From Apiospora phragmitis (taxonomy: Eukaryota > Ascomycota > Sordariomycetes > Amphisphaeriales > Apiosporaceae): a DNA stretch of 64,000 bases. The notes below the pieces were generated by a model. It made no database searches. It worked only from the letters and a program-made list of their open reading frames with translations, and had not been told where the DNA came from. This document shows positions 51,072-62,113 of the stretch, one piece after another. The stretch lies in assembly GCA_038363925.1 (NCBI GenBank), contig JAQQWL010000005.1, positions 2,542,001-2,606,000 of the forward strand. The letters are read 5' to 3'. The first letter of the stretch is position 1; every line of letters begins with the position of its first letter. Both the position numbers and the translations under genes were made by a program.

Positions 51072-51113
51072 TATTATAATTATTAAAAATAAGGATATTT
51101 CGTCCGAAACTAT
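51072..51113 (+). pseudogene. Gag zinc knuckle of element P, all four ligands lost
   Basis: The frame reads Y-Y-N-Y, four codons including two stops and a Gly, then Y, four codons (F-V-R-N), then Y. This is the spacing of a retroviral-type CX2CX4HX4C knuckle with each Cys and the His now Tyr (TGY to TAY by G-to-A, CAY to TAY by C-to-T). The same all-Tyr pattern is visible on the minus strand in T (about 33,870-33,915) and U. Confidence 0.7.
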
Positions 51114-54100
51114 TAATCTTTAAAAAAAGATTTTTAAAGAGTTTTAAATAAGCAATAAATTAATATTATTAATAATCGATTAACCCCTATAGCTATTAAA
51201 AAAAATATTAATAATACGTTAAACGCGCCCTACGGTAACCTATTTTAAATAGCTTATTATAATAATAATTGCCACGATTATTTAATAAATAAAGAAAAGA
51301 CGAGATAATTTTTTAAAACCTTTAGACGGTAAGGTATTATACGTACCCTCGCGATAATATAATAATAACTTAATTATAATAAAAAAATAGCGAAGATAAT
51401 AATAAAAATAAAAACTTAAAAAACCGCCTAATCCGTAATAAGTAATAATTAAACGATTTTAAACGGCTTATTAAGCTGCTTATATTAAAACTCGTTATCG
51501 AAATAACGAAACCTCGAGACCTAAATATTAACGAATAGCTAGCGATTTTAAGAGTCGTACTTCTTAAATTACGAAAACTACGGTAAATACTTATTATATA
51601 TAAACTCGAATAAAGAGTAAAAAGAAATTACGCTATTAATAATAACCTTAAAATTTTATTAATATATAATAACCACTTTTTACTCGCTTAAATCGGCTAT
51701 ATTTATAATAATTATATTAAATACTTAATAAAAAAGCTTAAAAAAGAAAAGTTCCTTAAAAGGATTAATAAGTACTTAATTAAGTAACTATATTTCGACC
51801 ACCTTATCGGGAAGGTTAAAACGACTATACTTAACCCCCGACGAGCTTACCTACTAATCGAAAAAACCTTATAATAATCTCGGGAATGCTACTTAAAAAA
51901 GCAGGACTAGAGGGACTATATTAACGATAAATACCTACAGCACGCTTAGGAAAAGTTACGAGCCTACCGAACGCTTAAGGAAAACGTATAATACTTTTAA
52001 AATACCTAAGACTTCCAAGTTAAGGGACTTGCCATAATAATAGGATCCTAGACACCGCCACCGCCGTACGACTACGAAACACCGTACGCATAGATTCGTC
52101 GCTATTAATAAATAGCCGACGAACGAAACCTATTATAACGGTTAAGAAACGATTTCCGCCGGTTATAAAGGGATAACACCCGACGGGATACGATAGATCC
52201 CTATACTTAATAACGGATAATTAAGATATTTACGATTATATTATATTAATAATTAAAATTAAAGGAGTTATTATTTAACCGTTATTAAATAGCGGAACGT
52301 AAAGTAATTATATTTTATTACGAATCGTTAATAGCCTAGCTTTAAAATAGTAAAAAAAAGACGCCTTATACCGGCTTAAAACTATCGATAAAGGACTTAT
52401 AACGTATAATAATAAAGACGTACGAAAAAAAGTTATAAACTTTTTAATAAATATCGGAGAACGTTATAAACGAATTATGTATAATATTACGGACGTTATA
52501 AGATATAACGTAATTTTAAAAATATCTTAATTACGGATAAATAATCTCGGAATTAATTAAAAAATAGGCTAACTTTAGTAAAATATATTAAAAAAAAGTT
52601 TAATTAATAAATAACGGTTTAAAAAGCGACTTCTTAATAGACCTAAAGTTTTTAAAATATATATTATTATTAAAGAGCCTAAACTAGAAATTATAACGAC
52701 TATATTAAAAAAGTACCGACAATTTGAAACCTTTTTTAATAAAAAGCTAAAAGACGGGCTACCGCTTTACACACGGTAGGATTACGAGATACCGTTAAAA
52801 AAAGGAAAAAAACCTCTTTTTATATCGATTTATAAATTAAATTAGGAGCACGAAAAAGCTTTAAGGGAATATATTATAGAGAATTTCGAAAAAGGAGTTA
52901 TATAACTATCTACGTTATTAGCAGGTTTTCCTATACTTTTCGTTTTAAAAAAAAGTAAAAACGAGAAACTTAAATAACGTATATATATCGATTACTAGAA
53001 GCTTAACGAAATTACTATTAAGAACTGATACCCCTTACCTTTAATTAGCGATTTACTAAATAAACTACTATATATTAAAATCTTTATAATATTTAACCTC
53101 TTTAACGTATATAACCTAATCCGTATTAAAAAAAATAGAAAACCGTGTTCTAAACTAAATATAAGTATTTTAAATATTAAACTATACCGTTTAATTTAAT
53201 TAACGCGTTAACTAGCTTTTAAATAATAATTAACTACGTCTTATGAAAATACCTTAATAAGTTTATTATAATATATCTCGATAATATATTAATTTATTTC
53301 GAGAATAATAAATAATACCGAAAATATATAAAGTTAATACTTTAAAAACTATAAGACGTTAACTTACTAGTTAACTTAAAGAAGAGCGAATTCTATTAAC
53401 GATCCGTTATATTTATAAAATACGTAATATCCCCTAGAGAAATCCGGATAAAACCTTCTAAAATTTTAACAATTAGAGAATAGCCCACGCCTATAAGCGC
53501 TATAGAAGTTAGATCCTTCTTAAAATTAGCTAATTATTACCAGATATTTATCCCTGGATTTAACAAGTTAATAACACCTCTAACGAACTTAACAAAGAAG
53601 GACGAGCTATTCCGATAAATAAAGAAAGAAAACTAAGCCTTCTACGATATTAAAGGGCGAATTTTTAATAAATTAATACTTTATATAATAAACTCGTTTA
53701 AATTATTTAAAATTAAAACCGACGTATCGAATTATATAATTAAAGGGTAATTAAATTAATAAAATAATAACGGAAAGTCGCATCCCGTTGTATTTTTTTT
53801 AAAAATTAAATAAACTAGAACTTAATTATTAAATTTACGATAAAAAGTTTATAATTATTATTAAAATATATAAAAAATAAAAATATTATTTTAATAAAAT
53901 AATAAAACTAATAAAAATTTATACCGATTATAAAAACCTTATAACGTTTATTATTATTAAAAAGTTAAATAAATAATAAATATAATAGTTTAAATTTTTA
54001 TCGGGATTTAACTTTATTATTATCTATTATAAAAAAAATAAGAATAGCCGCGCCGATATATTAAACTAACGATTAAACTATTAAGAAAAAGTTTCATTTA

Positions 54101-55377
54101 AGATATAAACTATTTTAACTTATAATTAAAACGGTAACTTTACGCCGTTACGATAATTTAATATTATAAATACCGTATAATATAATAATAATTAAGTTTC
54201 TAAGTTTTAATAATTAAATTAAACCCCGGACTTTATTAATTACGTTAAGGAGCACCTCGAGAAACGAGATAACCTCGTTTTTTACCGAAACAAGATCTAT
54301 ATTCCTAGGTAGTACCGTAAGGACTTTATTAAGGAATTCCACGAGCACTTTATATATAGATACCAAGGAATATTTAAGACCTAGAAACGAATTTTTAAAT
54401 AATTCGACTATAAAAACCTTAAATTAATTATAATTAAAGTAATTAACGAGTATAACCTTTATAATAAAACTAAGGCCGCTAAATATTAACTTTATAAAAA
54501 ACTATAACTAATTCTATTATTAAATAAAGTATAAAAAATAATCGTACTCGACTTTATAATTAAACTATCCCTATTAAAAGAACCTTTAATTAAAATTAAT
54601 TACGATAATATCGTAGTAATTACGGATAGGTTTATAAAATATATTTATTTCTTATTATATAAAGAGTTTAATAATATTAATAACCTAGCTTATACATTTT
54701 TACGAACGATTATTTCCGACCGAGATAAACTGTTTACCGCTAAGTTTTAAAAATTACTAATAGCGTAACTCGGTATAAAATATAAACTATTTATAGCTTA
54801 CTACTTTTAAATAAATAAATAAATAAACTAAATATTAAAATAATACCTACATTATTACGTTAATTATAAATAAAATAATTAAATATAATTATTACTTATA
54901 ATATAATTCGCTTATAATAACGTAAATAATAAAGCTACTCATATATTACTATTCCGGGTAAACTACGGATATAACTTAAAAATTATTAAAATACCTTTAG
55001 AAAAAGAGTTAATACTTATCGCGATTATATAAATCGAAAAATTAAAGAAATTATAAACAGTATTATAATAAAACCTCACCTTCTTTTAATAACGAATAAA
55101 GTAATACATTAACTAGACTAAATTAAAAGGATTAATTTTAAAAAAAGGAGAGAAAGTTTACCTCTTATAACGAAATATTAAAATTAAATAACTAAGCGAA
55201 AAACTAGACTTTAAAAAGATCGGATTATTTAAAATTATAAAAGCTATTTTAAAAACTAATTATTAATTATTACTACTTAAAATAATACGGATACACCTTA
55301 TATTTTATATCTTATTATTTAAACTAGCCTTTAAAAATATAAAAACTAAAATATAACTAAAAATCGAAATAAATTAA

Positions 55378-55490
55378 TACGAGTATAAAATTAAGATATT
55401 TCTTAATAAAAAACGAATTAAAAAAGGATAAAAATATTTCGTTAATTAAAAAGATTACTTAATAAAAAATAATATTTAAAAACTTAAAAA
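55378..55490 (+). pseudogene. Chromodomain remnant at the end of element P pol
   Basis: Follows the integrase C-terminal G-x-F-K-I-type module. The frame reads Y-E-Y-K-I-K-I-F-L-N-K-K, then K-Y-F-V-N, a stop at a Trp-compatible codon, K-D-Y, and further on an Asn-rich segment before another stop at a Trp-compatible codon. This matches the chromodomain consensus (E-[YV]-E-V-E-x-I-L-x-x-[KR] ... Y-x-V-K-W-K-x-Y). Chromodomains on integrase bind methylated H3K9 and steer integration into heterochromatin in chromoviruses. Confidence 0.7.
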
Positions 55491-55659
55491 ATGTTTAAAA
55501 AACGTCGTTAAAAAGCTTTAAAAGTTTAAAGAACGATATTAAACTCCGTTAATAACGATAGCTTTAATAATACGTTAAGATATACGGCGTTCTAATCGAA
55601 TAAGAAGTCGGAAAATAATATTAAAACCTCCTTAGGAACTAATTCGGATATAGTTTTAT

Positions 55660-55870
55660 AACGAGCCTCTTCCTCCGCCTCTTTTCGCTCTACGCGTTCT
55701 AACTTTTCGATAGAATTTAGGCCTCGTTAAATAGTACGCATTATTTTTTTAAACCATAGTTTTTTCTATTTCCGAAAACGTTACACTTTCGTATCTATCT
55801 CGCGACGACGTTCCTTAACCTCCTTAATCTCGGCTTTTAACTTCGAATATTAAAGGGCGGTATTTATTAA
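55660..55870 (-). pseudogene. Accessory antisense frame remnant in element P
   Basis: Read on the minus strand this gives K-L-W-F-K-K-I-M-R-T-I, a stop at a Gln/Arg-compatible codon, R-G-L-N-S-I-E-K-L-E-R-V-E-R-K-E-A-E-E-E-A-R. It matches the open V2 frame almost residue for residue. P lies in the opposite orientation to V2, so the frame is antisense to pol in both, which shows the arrangement is a property of the element. Confidence 0.72.
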
Positions 55871-56224
55871 TACCTTAGCCGAGAAGCCTATATTATACCT
55901 AGACTAGTGGTTAGAGACGTATTTACTATACCGGGGAGGAATCGTTTAATAAAGATCGATAAATAAAACCACGACGAATATAATAAGAACAACCGTCCGG
56001 TATCTCGATAAAACTTTAAAAGATAGCTTAAGTAAAAAGATTATAAATACGGGATTTCCTCGTCTTAAGTTATTTAAATATATAACGTTTTTTAATATAA
56101 TTAAACGATATAATAAATATATATTATAATAAAAGTAAAAAGGAAGGAATATATAAAAATCCTAATATAACGGTAAACTTTCAGGTATTTATAGCGATTA
56201 AACTGCTTTAAAAATAAAGTAAAT

Positions 56225-56237
56225 AAGAGGGAGGAGA
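56225..56237 (+). other. Polypurine tract of element P
   Basis: Thirteen consecutive purines (AAGAGGGAGGAGA) ending three bases before the 3' LTR at 56241. It primes plus-strand DNA synthesis in LTR elements. Minus-oriented copies show the complementary pyrimidine run right after their 3' LTRs. Confidence 0.8.
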
Positions 56238-56240
56238 TAA

Positions 56241-56986
56241 TATTATGACCTAGCCTAACCATACGGCCCGGAACCCACCTTACGGCACGGCCTTACGATA
56301 CCCCGGACCTCTATATAAAAGATTTAGCATAGTTTTCAGCTATATTAATCAGCGGAACCCTCCTAATTAGCGAAATTTTACTAATTAATACAGCCTTATT
56401 AATTATCGCGACTTTATTAATTAACGAGACTAATTATAATAATAATTAATACTACGACGACAGGTAATATTCGACGTAACTACTCTAAGATAATATAAAT
56501 TAAATAGTACGAGTTAAATAACACGAATAAATAATTAAAAAAGGATAAGCCATAGTAGGATAACACTAGTCACGTAAAAATAAAATAAGGGGATAACTTT
56601 CAGGATCGCGATAAGAGCTAGAGAGCTAGCTCGACAGGATCTCGTAAGAGTTACGAGATCCTTAAAGAACCTAGCTAAATTAGTAAAGGAGAGATTAGAT
56701 ATATAACGATAAACGCTCCCTATTTATTTTATATAAACACTTTTTATTTTAATAATTAATTTAAATATTAATTTAACTTATTAATAAAATAAACAGCTTT
56801 AATAATTCTATTATAAATACTTTTAAATTTATACACTTTAATTACTTTTATTTTTATAGCTATTATATATTATATCGATAAAAGCGGACTTTTATCGCAC
56901 GTTTAAATACTCTCTTGTATTATTAAAACATAATTCCTAGTACGTCTTACTAGGTTTCTTTTAAAACCTAGATAGCGTTCGTTACA
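56241..56986 (+). repeat. 3' LTR of element P (746 bp)
   Basis: Starts TATTATGACC and ends CGTTCGTTACA, keeping its terminal CA. Followed by TSD CGTAT (56987-56991) and the resumed element O. Length equals the rejoined 5' LTR. Confidence 0.92.
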
Positions 56987-57059
56987 CGTATAAAATAATA
57001 GAGGGCTTAAGTCGTTACCGTAAGTGTGTTCGTTTCGAGGTGTTTTATAATAGTTTAAG

Positions 57060-57390
57060 GATATTAATATCGGCTATTTTTTATATTATAAACGAGTTTC
57101 GTTACTTTCGTATTACGAAGTAAAAAGTTAGCGACTCGTTTTATTAAGTTAACGAGGCTTTAAAACGAGTTTATTACGGTGTTTAAAAGGCTTTCCTTCG
57201 CCTAGAGCGAATTAGGGTTTAACGAGAGTCCTTAGTGATTCGTAGTGCGGAAATAGTAAAGCGTGGCCTCTGTTCTTTAAACGAGTTAAAAATATAAGAG
57301 CGTGTTAAGTTTAAAGCCGTAACTAATGTTTATAATTTTAACGCGTTTAGTATAATTAATTAGTTTAAGACGAATATTAATTTTTTATTC
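57060..57390 (+). pseudogene. Accessory antisense frame remnant in element O
   Basis: Plus-strand remnant resembling the R and Q copies (F-L-R-L-E-type helix, then R-S-L-N-E-L), broken by several stops. Element P inserted just upstream of it. Confidence 0.6.
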
Positions 57391-60300
57391 TCGTTCTTTT
57401 TTTTTAAACTTTTAAAGTTCTTCCTCGGCGTTTTTTAATTGTTTTTTAAATTTTTAAGTGTTATTTTTTAATAGGTACCCTCTTTATTAAACGAGGTATT
57501 AGAAACCTCGTCTCTTTTTTTTTTATGAATAATTTTCTCGACCTCGTATTCGTGTTAATTCATTTTAATTTTTAATTATATATCGATTAAGGTCTCCTCG
57601 GCTATAAATTCGAGTAATAAAATATAAAATATAGGGTGTATCCGTATTATTTTAAGTAATAATAATTAATAGTTGGTTTTTAAAATAACTTTTTTAATTT
57701 TAAATAGTTTAATTTTTTTAAAGTCGAGTTTTATACTAGGTCGCTTTATTTTAATATTTCGTTATGAGAAATAAACTTTTTTTCCCTTTTTAAAAATTAG
57801 TCCTTTTAATTTTGTTTAATCGGCGTATTTTTTTATTCGTTTTTAAAGAAAAGTGAGGTCTTATTATAATATTATTTAAAGTTCTTTTAGTTTTTTAACT
57901 TATATAGTCGCGATAGGTGTTAACTTTCCCTCTAGAGGTATTCTAGTAATTTTTAAGTTATACTCGTAGTTTACTTAAAATAGTAATATACGTATAGCTT
58001 TATTATTTACGTTATTATAAGTAAATTATACTATAAGTAATAGTTATACTTAGTTATTTTATTTATAATTAATGTAGTAGTATAAATACTACTTTAAGGT
58101 TTAGTTTATTTATTTATTTTATTCGTTCGTTTAAAGGTGGTAGGCCGTAGATAGTTTATACTTTACGCCGAGTTATGTTATAAGCGATTTTTAAAACTTA
58201 GCGGTGAATAGCTTATCTCGGTTAGAGATAATCGTTTCGAGTAACTTATATTAATTAATAATAGTTTAAAGAAATATATAAACTAGGTTATTAGTATTAT
58301 TAAACTCTTTATATAATAAAAAGTAAATATATTTTATAAGTTTATTCGTAATTATTAAGATATTATTATAATTAACCTTAGTTAAGGGTTTTTTTAATAG
58401 GGGTAGTTTAATTATAAAGTCGAGTACGATTATTTTTTATATTTTATTTAATAGTAGAATTAATTATAATTCTTTATAAGGTCGATATTTAACGGCCTTA
58501 GCTTTATTATAAAAGTTATACTCGTTAATTACTTTAGTTATAATTAATTTAAGGTTTTCTTAATCGAATTACTTAGTAATTCGTTTCTAAGTTTTAAATA
58601 CTCTTTAGTGCCCGTGTATAGGGTATTCGTGAAATTTCCTGACGAAATCTCCTCGGTATTCCTTAGGGATATAGATCTTGTTTTAATAAAAGACGAGGTT
58701 CTCTTATTTTTTAAGGTGGTCCTTAACGTAGTTAGTAAAGTCCGGGGCTTAGCTTAGTTATCGGAACTTAGAGATTTAATTATCGTTATATTATACGGAG
58801 CTTATAGTATTTAGTTATTATAACGGTGTGAGGTTACCGTTTTAATTATAGGTTAAGATAGTTTATGTTTTAAGTAAGACTTTTTTTTAATAGTCGAGTC
58901 GCCTGTTTAATATATTAGCGCGACTATTCTCGCTACCCTTTCGGTAAATAATAATAAGGTTAAATCTCGATAAGAATTTAAACTATTATATTTATTATTT
59001 ATTTAATTTTTTAATAATAATAAATATTATAAGGTTTTTATAATTAGTATAGATTTTTATTAATTTTACTATTTTATTAAAATAGTATCTTTATTTTTTA
59101 TATATTTTAATAATAATTATTAGCTTTTTATTATAGATTTAATAGTTAAGTTCTAGTTTATTTAGTTTTTAAAAAAAAAATGCGACGAGGTGCGATTTTC
59201 CATTATCGTTTCGTTAATTTAATTACCTTTCGATTATATAGTTCGATACGTCGGTTTTAATTTTAAATAGTTTTAAAGGGTTTATTACGCGGAGTATTAA
59301 TTTATTAAAGATTCGCTCTTTAATATTATAAAAGGCTTGGTTTTTTTCTTTATTTATTAAAATAGCTCGTCCTTTTTTATTAAGTTCGTTAAAAGTATCG
59401 TTAACTTGTTAAATTTAGAGATAAATATCTAGTAATAGTTAGCTAGTTTTAAAAAGGATTTAATTTTTATAGCGCTTATAAGCGTAGGCTATTCTTTAAT
59501 TATTAAAATTTTAAAAGGTTTTATCCGGATTTTTTTAAAGGATATTACGTATTTTATAAATATAACGAATCTTTAATAAAATTCGCTTTTCTTTAAGTTA
59601 ATTAATAAGTTAGCGTTTTATAGTTTCTAGAGTATTAATTTTACGTATTCTCGGTGTTACTTATTATTATCGAAATAGATTAAGATATTATCGAGGTATA
59701 TTATAATAAATTTATCGAGGTATTTTCGTAAAACGTTATTAATTATTATTTAAAAATTAATTAGCGCGTTAATTAAGTTAAACGGCATAGCTTAATACTT
59801 AAAATACTCGTATTTAATTTAAAACGCGGTTTTTATTCCTCTTTTTTTTAATACGGATTAGGTTATATATATTAAAAAGGTCAAGTATTATAAAGATCTT
59901 AGTATATAGTAACTTATTTTATAAATCGCTAATTAAAAGTAAAGGGTACCGGTTTTTAATAGTGATTTTATTAAGCTTCCGGTAGTCGATATATATACGC
60001 TACTTGGGTTTTCCGTCCTTACTTTTTTTAAGAACGAAAAGTATAGGGAAGCCTGTTAGCGACGTGGATAGTTGTATGACTCCTTTTTCGAGGTTCTTCG
60101 TAATGTACTCCTTTAGGGCTTTTTCGTGCTCTTAGTTTAACTTATAGATTAATATAAAAGGAGGTTCTTTTCCTTCTTTTAGCGGTATTTTATAATCCTA
60201 CTATATATGAAGCGGTAACTCGTTTTTTAGTTTCTTATTAAAAAGGGCTTCGAACTGCCGGTACTCTTCTAATATAATCGTCGTGACTTTCGGCTTAGTG

Positions 60301-60395
60301 TTACGACCTGGCCTAACCGTGCGGCCCGGAACCCACCTTACGGCACGGCCTTACGATACCCCGAACCTCTGCGCAAAGACCCAGCATAATTCCAA

Positions 60396-60468
60396 GCCAC
60401 ACCAGTCAGCGGAACCACACCAGTCAGCGAAGCCCCACTAGTCATCGCGACCCCACTGGTCAGCGAGA
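60396..60468 (+). repeat. Four ~18-bp tandem units in solo LTR S
   Basis: Units built on CCACACCAGTCAGCGGAA or close variants, each ending in AGCGA or TCGCGA. The corresponding stretch in P's LTRs is recognisable but RIPed (ACTAGTTAATAAAG-like). These may be repeated transcription-factor sites in U3; this is inference. Confidence 0.75.
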
Positions 60469-60538
60469 CCAACGACGATCAAACTACGACGATGACCAAC
60501 ACCACGGCGAACAGGCAGCATCCGACGCGGCCACTCCA

Positions 60539-60594
60539 GGACAGCACGAGCCGGACAGCACGAGTTGGACAGCACGGGTTGAACAGCACGAACT
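60539..60594 (+). repeat. Four 14-bp tandem units in solo LTR S
   Basis: Units of GGACAGCACGAGTT with one to three differences, followed by a partial GGACGG. In P's LTRs the same array is present as AT-rich RIPed units. Confidence 0.85.
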
Positions 60595-61305
60595 GGACGG
60601 CCAGGAAGGGACAAGCCACAAGCGGGATGACACTGATCACGTGAAGATAAGATATGGATATGTTGGATCGTAGATATCTAGTACGAGCTAGGACAGGATA
60701 TGTTAGATCGTAGATATCTAATAAAATCTAAGGGATCAGTAGAGGAGAGATTAGATATATAACGATAGACGCTCCCTATATATTTTATATAGACACTCTC
60801 TACTCTAGTGATTAATCTAAGTATTAATCTAACTTATTAATAAGGTAAATAGCTTTAATAACTTTATTATAAATACATTTAAGTCTACGTACTTTAGTTA
60901 CCTTTATTCCTACGGCTATTATATATTATATCGATAAGAGTGGACTTTTATCGCACGTTTAAATACTCTTTCGTATTATTAAACATAAACCTTAGTACGT
61001 CTTACTAAGTTTCTTTTAAAACTTAAATAACGTTCGTTATATTTAAGCTCTTTAATAATAGTATATATCTTAAGAACCTTAGGTTTACTAAGGGGTCGCT
61101 TTTTAAATTATTACTTATTAATTAAACCTCTTTTTAACGTATTTTATTAAAGTTAGCTTATTTTTTAATTAACTTTAAAATTACTTACTTATAATTAAAG
61201 TATCTTTAAAATTATATCGTATCTTATAACGTTTATAATATTATATATAATTCGTTTATAATGTTTTTTAATATTAATTAAAAAGTTCGCGACTTTTTTT
61301 CGTAC

Positions 61306-61497
61306 TGTAACGAACGCTATTAGGGGTCTAAATAAAAACCTAGTAAGACGTACCGAAGGGTTTATATTTAATAATACGAGAGAGTATTTAAACGTGCGAT
61401 AAAAGTCCGCTTTTATTAATATAATATATAATAGCTATAAGAATAAATATAATATAAAAAGGTAAACGATAAAGTTATTTATAATAAAGTTATTAAG
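61306..61497 (-). repeat. Truncated LTR V1 (192 bp) interrupted by V2
   Basis: Begins TGTAACGAACG after CGTAC (61301-61305, its likely TSD) within element O's protease region, and matches the first 192 bp of Q-family LTRs. It is cut by the LTR starting at 61498; the rest should lie beyond the window. Confidence 0.82.
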
Positions 61498-62113
61498 TGT
61501 AACGAACGCTATTAGGGGTCTAAATAGAAACCTGGTAAGACGTACCGAAGGGTTTATATTTAGCAGTACGAGAAAGTATCTAAACGTGCGACAGAAGTCC
61601 GCTTTTATTAATATAATATATAATAGCCGTAAGAATAAAAAGGGGTAATTAAGGTACGTTTAATTTAAAGGTATTTATAATAAAGTTATTAAAGTTATTT
61701 ATTTTATTAATATATTAAATTAATACTTAAATTAATTATTAAAGTAAAAAGTATTTATATAAAATATATAAAAAACGTTTATAATTATATATTTAATCCC
61801 TCTTTTATTAATTTTTTTAAATCTCGTGGATTTCCGAGATCCTCGAGATCCGGATCTCTAGATCTTACGAGATCTCGAGATCCGTTACGTAACCTCCGCC
61901 CTTAGTTTTCCTTTACGAGGATGTTCATTTATCCTATAGTTATTCGAAGGCGATATCGCGTTAAGTAGCGGTCGGTTATAAGGTATAAGCGCGCTTATAT
62001 TAATATAGCTGGCGGTTTTATAAGTATTAATAATATCGTAACCTAGTCGGGGTATAATAGTTTCGTGCCGGTAACGTGTAGGTTTAGCCGTATAATTAGG
62101 CTAGGTCGTAATA
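61498..62113 (-). repeat. 3' LTR of element V2 (616 bp)
   Basis: Starts TGTAACGAACG, ends GTCGTAATA. It differs from the other LTRs by a GATC-rich segment at about 61,820-61,885 containing the perfect 14-bp palindrome GAGATCCGGATCTC (61845-61858). Confidence 0.85.

Larger units (their letters stand above)
18316..56986 (+). mobile_element. Element P: plus-strand Ty3/Gypsy chromovirus split by element Q
   Basis: Pieces 18316-18529 and 49427-56986 make a 7.8-kb element flanked by an exact 5-bp duplication, CGTAT, at 18311-18315 and 56987-56991. Order on the plus strand: 5' LTR (two parts), gag about 50,000-51,250 with a zinc-knuckle remnant at 51072-51113, protease/RT/RNase H about 52,200-54,100 (RT box Y-L-D-N at 53274-53285), integrase about 54,200-55,330 (I-S-D-R-D-K-L-F-T at 54712-54738), a chromodomain remnant at 55378-55490, the antisense accessory frame at about 55,660-55,870, polypurine tract, 3' LTR. 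The C-terminal chromodomain places it among chromoviruses, which target heterochromatin. Stops throughout make it dead. Confidence 0.88.
60299..61041 (+). mobile_element. Solo LTR S (743 bp), partly spared by RIP
   Basis: A lone LTR of P's family. It starts with intact TGTTACGACC, ends CGTTCGTTATA, and has no internal domain. It sits in the RT/protease region of element O; the flanking 5 bp are CTTAG (60294-60298) and TTTAA (61042-61046), a TSD diverged by one C-to-T and one G-to-A. Solo LTRs arise by recombination between an element's two LTRs. The first ~340 bp are GC-rich with many CpA, while the last ~280 bp are as RIPed as the surroundings. Confidence 0.87.

Noticed and set aside
17404..62113. 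Simple tandem array of identical elements
   Set aside because: Repeated LTRs at irregular spacing first suggested an array, but TSD pairs and LTR length classes show nested insertions, not head-to-tail repeats.
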